50,080 nt of DNA from an uncultured Pelagibacteraceae bacterium (lineage in GTDB: Bacteria; Pseudomonadota; Alphaproteobacteria; Pelagibacterales; Pelagibacteraceae), in assembly GCA_902632315.1 (NCBI GenBank), contig CACPCD010000004.1:1-50080 (forward strand), given 5' to 3'. The position numbers and the translations under genes are program-made. How positions within the stretch are numbered: position 1 is the stretch's first letter; the number at the start of each line of letters is the position of its first letter. Positions 28,712-35,328 of the stretch are shown here, in pieces. The notes beneath the pieces are model-generated. The model was not told the DNA's origin and did not search any database. It worked only from the letters and a program-made list of their open reading frames with translations.

Positions 28712-29362
28712 ATGACATTTTGTCTAGATTCCACTATCATAAAACCAGATAATAATGCCAAAATCTCACACGCAATTATTTTACTCCATGGTTATGGAGG
28801 AGATGGAAAAGACATAAGTATGTTATCAATGAATTGGAAACGATATTTGCCTAACACAATTTTTATATGTCCTAATGGTCATGAAAAATGCTCCATTAAT
28901 CCAACAGGATTTCAATGGTTTGATTTAACAAAAGATGACCCTAATTATATTTTAGAACAATCTTTAAAGGCAGAAGATATATTAAATAAATTTATTAATG
29001 AAATTAAAAGCGAATACCATCTAGAAAATGACAAAATTTGCTTATCAGGATTTAGCCAAGGTTGCATGATGTCTATCAATCTAGGCCTTACTGTAGAAAA
29101 AAATTATAATTGCGTTATAGGTTTTTCTGGAAAAATCATTGATCAAGAAAACCTTAGAGAAAGGAAAAAAAATTCTACAAATATACTACTTTTACATGGA
29201 GATTCTGACGCAGTTGTGTCACCAAGTTTTTTATTAGAGGCTAAAGACTTTTTAATAAGAAATAATGTTAATATAGAAACACATTTAATAAAAAATTGTG
29301 ATCATCATATTCCCATACAGGCATCAAGTATAGCATTAAATTATATCTTAAAAAAAATTTAA
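28712..29362 (+). CDS. Phospholipase/carboxylesterase family alpha/beta hydrolase
   Basis: 216-residue cytosolic esterase. The catalytic triad is readable: nucleophile Ser in LSGFSQGCMM, Asp in LLHGDSDAVV, and His in KNCDHHIPIQ. The oxyanion stretch AIILLHGYGGDGKDI begins near residue 20. This pattern fits the carboxylesterase/thioesterase group (YpfH-like); substrate unknown. It diverges from the HIG1 gene with 46 bases between starts and precedes the HNH nuclease by 47 bases. Confidence 0.85.
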   Translation: MTFCLDSTIIKPDNNAKISHAIILLHGYGGDGKDISMLSMNWKRYLPNTIFICPNGHEKCSINPTGFQWFDLTKDDPNYILEQSLKAEDILNKFINEIKSEYHLENDKICLSGFSQGCMMSINLGLTVEKNYNCVIGFSGKIIDQENLRERKKNSTNILLLHGDSDAVVSPSFLLEAKDFLIRNNVNIETHLIKNCDHHIPIQASSIALNYILKKI

Positions 29363-29409
29363 TCTTACTAATCATTGAAATAATTTTTTATTTAAGTTAA
29401 AAATATAAA

Positions 29410-29979
29410 ATGAGTAATTTTATTGAACAAGATATTTCATTAGAAAAATGCCCAGCATTGGTCTTAAATGCTGATTATAGACCTTTAAGTTACTATCCTT
29501 TGTCATTATGGTCTTGGCAGGACACAGTTAAATCAGTTTTTTTAGATAGAGTAATTATAGTAAGTAATTATGATAGGGTTGTTAGAAGTCCATCATTTAA
29601 TATGCGATTACCAAGTGTTATTGCTTTAAAAGATTATATTATTCCACAATCAAAACCGAGTTTTACAAGATTTAATGTTTTTCTAAGAGATAAGTTTTCG
29701 TGTCAGTATTGCGGCAGTGGTGAAGAACTAACTTTCGATCACTTGTTACCACGATCTAAAGGTGGCGAAACGAATTGGGACAACGTTGTTACTGCGTGTT
29801 CGGCTTGCAACGTAAAAAAGGGTGGAAAGTTATTAAAAACTTCAGGCATGAAGCTTCATCAATATCCTTTTCAACCATCAACAGAAGATTTACACCGTAA
29901 TGGTAAAAATTTCCCACCAAATTATCTCCATAAAAGTTGGATGGATTATCTATATTGGGACGTAGAATTAGAAGCTTAA
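29410..29979 (+). CDS. HNH endonuclease family protein
   Basis: 189 residues of a group widespread in alphaproteobacteria as a single chromosomal gene. The HNH core is complete: CQYCGSGEELTFDHLLPRSKGG (first Cys pair and catalytic His), NWDNVVTACSACNVKKGG (Asn/His region and second Cys pair), so a zinc-bound beta-beta-alpha metal fold is expected. An N-terminal half of about 95 residues of unknown function precedes it. There is no adjacent restriction or phage gene, so a housekeeping DNA role is more likely than defence; this is inference. Confidence 0.8.
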   Translation: MSNFIEQDISLEKCPALVLNADYRPLSYYPLSLWSWQDTVKSVFLDRVIIVSNYDRVVRSPSFNMRLPSVIALKDYIIPQSKPSFTRFNVFLRDKFSCQYCGSGEELTFDHLLPRSKGGETNWDNVVTACSACNVKKGGKLLKTSGMKLHQYPFQPSTEDLHRNGKNFPPNYLHKSWMDYLYWDVELEA

Positions 29980-29982
29980 AAT

Positions 29983-30513
29983 TTAAACTTTTTCCGAAAT
30001 TCGAATCGCTATTTTTGAACCAGTTTTAATAATCTTATCCATGATTGAATAAAAACCTTTTTTTGAAGCACCCTCTTCATAGGCAATATCTTTATGGTCT
30101 AGTTCATCTTGTCTAAATTTAGTTATTTTTTTTTTTAGTTCCTTCTCATCAGAACCTAATTGATTAATTTGATCTAAATAATGTTTATCAATCACTTCTT
30201 CGACAGATGCTGTACACAACATTGCTGCTTTTTTTCCTAACAAAGTCGACCCAAAACCTAAGCCGACACCTAATAGATCCCACAAAGGTAAAAATTTAGT
30301 TGGTCTGATGTTTCTTTTTTTAATTTCGTTTTCGAAATATTGACAATGTTCTATCTCATGTTCTTTCATGTCTTCAATCGTTTTTTTTAAACTGTCATTT
30401 TTTACTATTGTATTAAGAGCTAACAATTGACCTTCATAAATTTTTACTGCACCTCTCTCACCCGCATGATCAACTCTTATAAATTCTTCAACTTTGCTAT
30501 TTGTTTTTTTCAT
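29983..30513 (-). CDS. coq7: 3-demethoxyubiquinol 3-hydroxylase (Coq7)
   Basis: Di-iron hydroxylase of ubiquinone synthesis, 176 residues. The iron ligands are seen in four helices: DHAGERGAVKIYEGQ, MKEHEIEHCQYF, ASVEEVIDKHYLDQ, and RQDELDHKDIAYEEGA, giving the two ExxH pairs of the Coq7 family. It overlaps dsbB by 17 bases and is the last gene of the YqaA-dsbB-coq7 group. With UbiB and UbiE elsewhere in the window it confirms an aerobic ubiquinone pathway. Confidence 0.94.
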   Translation of the reverse strand: MKKTNSKVEEFIRVDHAGERGAVKIYEGQLLALNTIVKNDSLKKTIEDMKEHEIEHCQYFENEIKKRNIRPTKFLPLWDLLGVGLGFGSTLLGKKAAMLCTASVEEVIDKHYLDQINQLGSDEKELKKKITKFRQDELDHKDIAYEEGASKKGFYSIMDKIIKTGSKIAIRISEKV

Positions 30514-30982
30514 ATTTAATATAAATTTTTGTAAGGGTTATAATTAAAAATAAGCTTAATACAATATTAATACTCGTTAAGGATAATCCAAAAATCCTAA
30601 ATGTCACATCTTTACAACTTACAATTTTCTTATTTAGCTGTTTAATTAAATCCTCCTTAGACATACTTTCAGTTAAATCTTTTACGCCACAAACAGTAGA
30701 TTCTTGAATATAACCTTGCTCAATTCCAAGATGGTAGATTGAGATCGCAAAAGAAAAGATAAAAACGAGGATTAACAATATAACGAAAAATCTCTCATTC
30801 TTCTTGAAAATAAACATTGTAATTATTAATATTGCACTTAATCCATAAGGAATTCTTTCTATTAAACACAAATTGCAAGGCTGATGTCCAAGAACGTGTT
30901 CAATAAAATATGCAGAAATTAATGCAATCAGACTTAATATTAAAATTATTTTTAAGTATAATGTGGTTTTGAAATTAAACAT
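30497..30982 (-). CDS. dsbB: Disulphide bond formation protein B
   Basis: Inner-membrane quinone-linked oxidase that recharges DsbA. The 161 residues have four hydrophobic segments. The first redox pair is in GHQPCNLCLIERIPYG near residue 37; the second pair, C in VCGVKD and C in IVSCKDV, flanks the second periplasmic loop. The single-residue-pair CNLC spacing matches the family. It overlaps its upstream neighbour by eight bases and coq7 downstream by 17. Confidence 0.88.
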   Translation of the reverse strand: MFNFKTTLYLKIILILSLIALISAYFIEHVLGHQPCNLCLIERIPYGLSAILIITMFIFKKNERFFVILLILVFIFSFAISIYHLGIEQGYIQESTVCGVKDLTESMSKEDLIKQLNKKIVSCKDVTFRIFGLSLTSINIVLSLFLIITLTKIYIKYEKNK

Positions 30983-31580
30983 TTAATTTGAAAATTAGAT
31001 AGATTATTAAACCAATTAAAACAATTGATATTCCGACCATTGTAAACCATTTGGATCCATGTTTGTCCATAAATTCAGAAAAATAATCTCCAAATTTGTA
31101 TGATAAATATGACACAATAAAAAATCGTAAACCCCTAGAGATTAAACTTATTAAGATAAAGATAAAAAAATTAAAACCTATAAGGCCACTTGCGATAGTA
31201 AAAACTTTATAAGGGAGTGGAGTAAAGCCTGCTAAAAAGAGTATACTTAGCCAAGCATAAAAACCACTATTATCTATCAAATTGTTTTTGATATTATACA
31301 ATTTATTTTCGTAACCATAGAAGTTCATTATTTGAACTCCAAAGTCAAAAAAGAAAGCACCAATCAAATAACCGAACATTCCACCAATTACAGAAAATAT
31401 TGTTGTAATAAGAAAGATTTTAATGAAATCCTTTTTATTTGATATTACCATTGGAATTACCATCACGTCTGGAGGAATAGGAAAAAACGAACTTTCAATA
31501 AATGATACAATTGCTAAGTAAAATTTAGAACTTTTATGGGCTGCTAAATCTAAACATTTTTTGTAAAGACTTTTAAACAT
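30975..31580 (-). CDS. YqaA/DedA-family membrane protein
   Basis: 201-residue membrane protein of the VTT/SNARE-associated group, likely involved in lipid or small-molecule transport; function not established. SFIESSFFPIPPDVMVIPMV near residue 27 is the family signature, and the later LFLAGFTPLPYKVFTIASGLIG with its paired prolines matches the second re-entrant loop. Several hydrophobic segments are evident. First gene of the group leading to dsbB and coq7, transcribed away from tRNA-Leu. Confidence 0.8.
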   Translation of the reverse strand: MFKSLYKKCLDLAAHKSSKFYLAIVSFIESSFFPIPPDVMVIPMVISNKKDFIKIFLITTIFSVIGGMFGYLIGAFFFDFGVQIMNFYGYENKLYNIKNNLIDNSGFYAWLSILFLAGFTPLPYKVFTIASGLIGFNFFIFILISLISRGLRFFIVSYLSYKFGDYFSEFMDKHGSKWFTMVGISIVLIGLIIYLIFKLNV

Positions 31581-31639
31581 TTTTTGGTTTTAATATAATT
31601 TTAGTTCTTATACTATTTAATAAATTATTAAACAATTAA

Positions 31640-31724
31640 GGGCGAATGGCGGAACTGGTAGACGCGCACGACTCAAAATCGTGTTTCGCAAGAAGTGAGA
31701 GTTCGATTCTCTCTTCGCCCACCA
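31640..31724 (+). tRNA. tRNA-Leu (anticodon CAA)
   Basis: Acceptor strands GGGCGAA (31640-31646) and TTCGCCC (31714-31720) pair fully, followed by discriminator A and an encoded CCA at 31722-31724. The anticodon stem CACGA/TCGTG closes the loop CTCAAAA with anticodon CAA. A long variable arm makes it class II, and the T loop GTTCGATTC is standard. TATACT at 31609-31614 is a plausible -10. The next start codon follows the CCA after four bases. Confidence 0.96.
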
Positions 31725-31728
31725 AATT

Positions 31729-33429
31729 ATGGAATTAAGTAGAATTAACAGCTTAGTTGAACTTTTTTTTAAAAAGCATGAGGAGATAAGCTCTGTTTTC
31801 GATAGGCCATTTTTAAAATGGTTAAAAGATGATAAAAAAGAATTTTTAACTTGGAGTCAAGTTGAGACAAAGATCAAGATTTTATCAGACCACTTAAGCA
31901 AAAACTTATCTAAAGGAGACAGATGTATTCTATTATCTGAAAATAGACCTGAATGGCTCATTGCAGATATAGCAATCATGAGCGCTGGAGGAGTGACAGT
32001 CCCATTATTTACAACATATTCGGAAAAAGATTACGAGTACATTATAAATGATTGTAAACCAAAAATATGCATTATTTCAAATAACGCACAATTTAAAAAA
32101 ATAGAAAACTTTATTTCAAAAGAAATGAAGGTTTTATCAATTGAAAATATCAATGATAAAATAGAGAGTATACAAAGTATCTTTGATAAATCTTTTCAAC
32201 AAGATAGATTAGAAAATCAATTAGCTACTTATCAAAAAATTAAAAGAAAAGATCTTGCTTGTATAATTTATACATCTGGAACAACTGGCAATCCTAAAGG
32301 TGTGATGCTCAGTCATGGAGGTATTTTATCAAACTGCGAGGGTGCTCAAGAAATTTTAATGTCATTAGTTAAAAAAAGTAATCCGGTTTTTCTCACTTGG
32401 CTACCTTTGTCTCACTCTTACGAACACACTGTCCAATACGTTCAAATTTCACTAGGTGCAAAAGTTTTTTATGCAGAAAGTCTAGAAAAATTATTGCCTA
32501 ATATGTCAATTGCAAAACCAACAATTATGACTGCTGTACCAAGATTCTATCAAAATTTGTACAGTAAAATTTCATTTAATTTTTCAAAGCAAAAAGGGTT
32601 TAAAAAAAAGTTGATAGAAAAAACTATTTTACTTGGTACAAAAAATTTAAATAAAGAAAACCTCTCTTTTAAAGAAAAAATTGAGAATCTTTTGTGCGAA
32701 TTTTTAGTAAGAAGAAAAATAAAAAAGCAGTTCGGTGGGGAGTTAAAAGCCTTTGTTTCTGGAGGTGGAGCATTAGACCAAAAAATTGGCGAATTTTTGA
32801 ATTCTATAGGGTTGCCAACACTTCAAGGATATGGATTGACAGAAACGTCACCTGTTGTGAGTTGTAATATTCCTGATGAAATCAAGATCGAGACCGTAGG
32901 GCCACCTTTCAAAACTAATCAGGTAAAAATTGCCAAGGATGGTGAAATCTTGGTAAAAGGTGAAAATGTAATGCTTGGTTATTGGAACATGAAAAAAGAA
33001 ACTGATGAAGTTTTAAAAGATGGCTGGCTATATACAGGTGACATAGGAGAAATAACTAAAGAAGGAAATTTAAGAATAACTGATAGAAAAAAAGAGATCA
33101 TTGTGTCCTTAGGTGGTGACAACATTTCTCCCTCAAAAATTGAAAATTTATTGTGTTTAAATGAAAAAATTAAACAAAGTTTTGTTTATGGAGACAAAAA
33201 AACTTATTTAGTAGCTCTTATCGTGAGTGAAAGTGAAAAAAATAAAAAAGAAATAGAATTTTATATTGAAAAATTAAATAAAAGTTTATCTTTAGTTGAA
33301 AAAGTAAAAAAATTTAAATTAATTAGTGAAGAATTTACAATTGAAAATGGAATGTTAACACCAACTTTAAAACTAAAAAGAAAAAAAATTTTAGAAAAAT
33401 TTCAAGAAGATTTAGAAAAACTTTATTAA
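31729..33429 (+). CDS. fadD: Long-chain acyl-CoA synthetase (AMP-binding)
   Basis: Activates fatty acids to acyl-CoA through an acyl-adenylate. The 566 residues carry the AMP-binding signature YTSGTTGNPKGVMLSHGG near residue 184, the QGYGLTETSPV motif near 365, YTGDIGEI near 435 and the C-terminal DRKKEIIVSLGGDNISPSKIE hinge region. The sequence is closer to the FAA1/ACSL-like long-chain group than to acetyl-CoA synthetase. Its ATG comes four bases after the tRNA-Leu CCA and no Shine-Dalgarno sequence precedes it, so the mature mRNA may be leaderless after tRNA processing. Confidence 0.88.
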   Translation: MELSRINSLVELFFKKHEEISSVFDRPFLKWLKDDKKEFLTWSQVETKIKILSDHLSKNLSKGDRCILLSENRPEWLIADIAIMSAGGVTVPLFTTYSEKDYEYIINDCKPKICIISNNAQFKKIENFISKEMKVLSIENINDKIESIQSIFDKSFQQDRLENQLATYQKIKRKDLACIIYTSGTTGNPKGVMLSHGGILSNCEGAQEILMSLVKKSNPVFLTWLPLSHSYEHTVQYVQISLGAKVFYAESLEKLLPNMSIAKPTIMTAVPRFYQNLYSKISFNFSKQKGFKKKLIEKTILLGTKNLNKENLSFKEKIENLLCEFLVRRKIKKQFGGELKAFVSGGGALDQKIGEFLNSIGLPTLQGYGLTETSPVVSCNIPDEIKIETVGPPFKTNQVKIAKDGEILVKGENVMLGYWNMKKETDEVLKDGWLYTGDIGEITKEGNLRITDRKKEIIVSLGGDNISPSKIENLLCLNEKIKQSFVYGDKKTYLVALIVSESEKNKKEIEFYIEKLNKSLSLVEKVKKFKLISEEFTIENGMLTPTLKLKRKKILEKFQEDLEKLY

Positions 33430-33547
33430 TTTCATTAAAATTTTTGATTATTAAGCGCATAAACATTAACTTTTTTAAACATTTAATAAAAAAATAAATA
33501 TTTTTTTTATTTTATTTTTTTTCAAAATTTTAACTTTAATTAAAGAA

Positions 33548-33576
33548 TTGACATAACGCGTATAAAAAAATAAAAA
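33548..33576 (+). promoter_or_regulatory. Promoter of the small basic peptide gene
   Basis: A perfect -35 TTGACA (33548-33553) is followed after 17 bases by TAAAAA (33571-33576). The predicted start near 33583 falls just before the 20-base palindrome and leaves about 44 bases of leader before the ATG. The region upstream back to the fadD stop has no other signal I can support. Confidence 0.6.
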
Positions 33577-33585
33577 TAAGTAAAT

Positions 33586-33605
33586 AACGAATCAATTGAT
33601 TCGTT
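33586..33605. repeat. Perfect 20-base palindrome in the leader of the basic peptide gene
   Basis: aacgaatcaattgattcgtt is its own reverse complement over all 20 bases. It lies directly after the predicted transcription start and eight bases before the AGGGAG ribosome binding site. It could be an operator for a dimeric regulator, or as RNA a hairpin at the mRNA 5' end that stabilises the message. Confidence 0.75.
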
Positions 33606-33626
33606 TAACTAAAAAGGGAGCTAAAG

Positions 33627-33704
33627 ATGCCTAAGAGAAGAAAAAAAGCAAAGAAGGCTAAGAAAAAAGCTAAGAAAAAAGCTAAGAAAAGAAGAAGAAG
33701 ATAA
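33627..33704 (+). CDS. 25-residue Lys/Arg-rich basic peptide
   Basis: A complete gene of 25 codons: ATG 33627, TAA 33702-33704. By count 13 Lys, 6 Arg and 4 Ala, plus Met and Pro; 19 of 25 residues are basic. The middle repeats the unit AKKK, encoded by a tandem 12-base repeat (gctaagaaaaaa), and the end is RRRR. AGGGAG at 33614-33619 is one of the best ribosome binding sites in the window. A promoter and a strong terminator flank the gene, so it looks like an abundant single-gene transcript. Composition resembles histone H1 tails or disordered ribosomal tails; nucleic acid binding is inferred. I do not recognise a named family. Confidence 0.75.
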   Translation: MPKRRKKAKKAKKKAKKKAKKRRRR

Positions 33705-33724
33705 TTACTTAGTATTCTTTATTA

Positions 33725-33768
33725 AAAACGCTTCTCATAACGATTTACGTGTGAGAGGCGTTTTTTTT
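33725..33768. terminator. Intrinsic, probably bidirectional terminator
   Basis: aaaacgcttctca (33725-33737) pairs with tgagaggcgtttt (33752-33764) through 13 positions including one G-T pair; an inner acg/cgt pair shortens the loop. Eight T (33761-33768) follow on the plus strand, ending the basic peptide transcript. On the minus strand the same hairpin is followed by five T, and the carD stop codon overlaps its foot, so it can serve both convergent genes. Confidence 0.85.
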
Positions 33769-34627
33769 ACTCTAAATTCTCCTCATCAGTTTCTGTAATA
33801 GGTTCTTGGTCGGCTAAATCAGATGTTTCAGAAGTTTTTGCCACAGGAGGTGTTTTTGGTTGAGCTTCTAAGTTTCTTTTAAGAGCTTTGTCCAACTTTT
33901 TTTGTGTATCTTCAGTAGAAATATTCAATATAATTTGAAATTCAGATAACACTCTCTCGTAAGCTTTTTCAAAAAGTTGTCTTTCACTATATGATTGATC
34001 AACCATTAAATCATCACCTTTATTTAAATCTCTAACAACTTCAGCTAATTCATAAATTTTTCCTGAAGATATTTTAGCTTCATATTCTTGTGCCCTTCTA
34101 CTCCACATAGATCTTTTTATTTTTGGCTTACTTTTGAGAATAGAAATACATTTATTCACCTGATTTATTGTGGCTAGGGGGCGAAGGTGAGACTGCTTAT
34201 TAACAGGAACCATGCCGTTTGCTTTATCTTTCTCAAATTTAATTACATAAGTCTCCACGTCAATTCCACCAATATTAATTTTTTTAAATTCAGTGATTTG
34301 GCCGACTCCATGTTTTGGATAAACTACAAAATCTTTTAGCTTATATTCCCTCTTTTCTGTTTCTTGTTTTTTAACTTTCTTTATTTCAGGTTTTACTTCG
34401 TTAGATTTGGAGATTCTTAAATTATCAGTTTTGTTCTCTTTATTTTTATCATCAATTTTTGTAATTTTTTTTGGGTTCCTTTTTAGTTTTGGTTTGATTT
34501 TTTTAGTTTTTACAGATGATAGTTTCTTTGATTTTGCAACCTTTTTTTTAGGCGCTTTTATTTTTATTTTTTTGGATTTTTTTTTAAATGTTTTCTTTAA
34601 AATATTTTTCAAACTTATTTTGCTCAT
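33767..34627 (-). CDS. carD: CarD-family transcription regulator with Lys-rich N-terminal extension
   Basis: CarD binds the RNA polymerase beta subunit and stabilises open promoter complexes. The CarD domain starts near residue 95 with [16 protein letters not shown] and continues through [13 protein letters not shown] and [29 protein letters not shown]. Before it lies an extension of about 93 residues, 36 of them Lys by count, with APKKKVAK-type repeats; the tail after residue 250 is acidic. I choose ATG 34627 (286 residues); ATG 34642 is possible. Either start overlaps fdxA by 44-59 bases. It is last in the helicase-TerB-fdxA-carD operon. Confidence 0.85.
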   Translation of the reverse strand: MSKISLKNILKKTFKKKSKKIKIKAPKKKVAKSKKLSSVKTKKIKPKLKRNPKKITKIDDKNKENKTDNLRISKSNEVKPEIKKVKKQETEKREYKLKDFVVYPKHGVGQITEFKKINIGGIDVETYVIKFEKDKANGMVPVNKQSHLRPLATINQVNKCISILKSKPKIKRSMWSRRAQEYEAKISSGKIYELAEVVRDLNKGDDLMVDQSYSERQLFEKAYERVLSEFQIILNISTEDTQKKLDKALKRNLEAQPKTPPVAKTSETSDLADQEPITETDEENLE

Positions 34628-34910
34628 CTTTATATTTTTCATGATCCGATGGAGGATCTTTTTTTTCTGTTATATTAGGCCAGAACTCTGAATATTTTTT
34701 ATTGATTTCTAACCATTTATCGCTACCTGGTTCCGTATCAGGTTTAATAGCCTCAACAGGACATTCAGGTTCACAAACGCCACAATCTATACACTCATCA
34801 GGTTTAATTACAAGCATATTTTTACCTTCGTAGAAGCAATCTACAGGGCAAACGTCCACACAATCCATCAATTTACATTTGATGCATTTGTCATTTACTA
34901 TGTAAGTCAT
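34584..34910 (-). CDS. fdxA: 7Fe ferredoxin FdxA
   Basis: Small electron carrier of 108 residues with one 3Fe-4S and one 4Fe-4S cluster. The cluster ligands lie in [21 protein letters not shown] and [16 protein letters not shown], and the C-terminal extension with [16 protein letters not shown] is as in FdxA of other alphaproteobacteria. The partner is not evident. Its start overlaps the TerB stop by four bases (ATGA) and its end overlaps carD. fdxA-carD adjacency is common in this class. Confidence 0.94.
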   Translation of the reverse strand: MTYIVNDKCIKCKLMDCVDVCPVDCFYEGKNMLVIKPDECIDCGVCEPECPVEAIKPDTEPGSDKWLEINKKYSEFWPNITEKKDPPSDHEKYKDEQNKFEKYFKENI

Positions 34911-35323
34911 TTAGAAAATTGATTTTTAATTTTTTCTTTAATATCGCCCATTGTTTTATTGTCAATGTATAAAAGTCCCGCGAGTCTTCTCATTAAACTA
35001 GTTTCATAAATATCAGCCTCATTATTAGAGTAAATAATTTTCCATAAAGCCTCAATTATCTTTATTTTATCTTCATTCTTTAAAGTTTTAACTTCTCTTG
35101 TAAATTCTAAAATTTGATTAGCATCACTCTCAATTTTTTTGGCATCAATTAATATATTTTTTATATTTTCTTTTTTCGCACCTAATTGCAATATTGTTTC
35201 CTCAATTATTTTTTCTTCAGTTTCTGAAAAGTTTTCATCAATTTTTGCTGCATGAATTAATAAAGCAGTAATATTATTCAAATTCTTATTTTCATCTTTA
35301 ATCTTATTTTTTCCAAAAAACAT
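34907..35323 (-). CDS. TerB-family protein
   Basis: 138 residues, all-helical and soluble. The pattern [31 protein letters not shown] with its conserved acidic positions, and later [22 protein letters not shown], fits the tellurite-resistance TerB fold, known for metal-binding acidic helices. Function in this context is unknown. It starts five bases after the helicase ends and overlaps fdxA by four bases, so it is a genuine operon member. In related alphaproteobacteria I recall an S4-domain (HslR-like) gene in this position. Confidence 0.75.
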   Translation of the reverse strand: MFFGKNKIKDENKNLNNITALLIHAAKIDENFSETEEKIIEETILQLGAKKENIKNILIDAKKIESDANQILEFTREVKTLKNEDKIKIIEALWKIIYSNNEADIYETSLMRRLAGLLYIDNKTMGDIKEKIKNQFSK

Positions 35324-35328
35324 ATTTT

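Noticed and set aside
29410-29979. HNH nuclease as part of a restriction or phage-defence system
   Set aside because: No methyltransferase, toxin, integrase or repeat lies nearby; neighbours are housekeeping genes and the protein belongs to a widespread chromosomal group.
33655-33690. A-rich tandem repeats in the basic peptide gene as a programmed frameshift site
   Set aside because: A runs are simply Lys codons; shifted frames close quickly and give nothing recognisable.
34407-34691. Plus-strand 94-codon frame opposite carD and fdxA
   Set aside because: Phe/Ile/Leu-rich mirror of the Lys-rich carD 5' region; it overlaps two well-supported genes.
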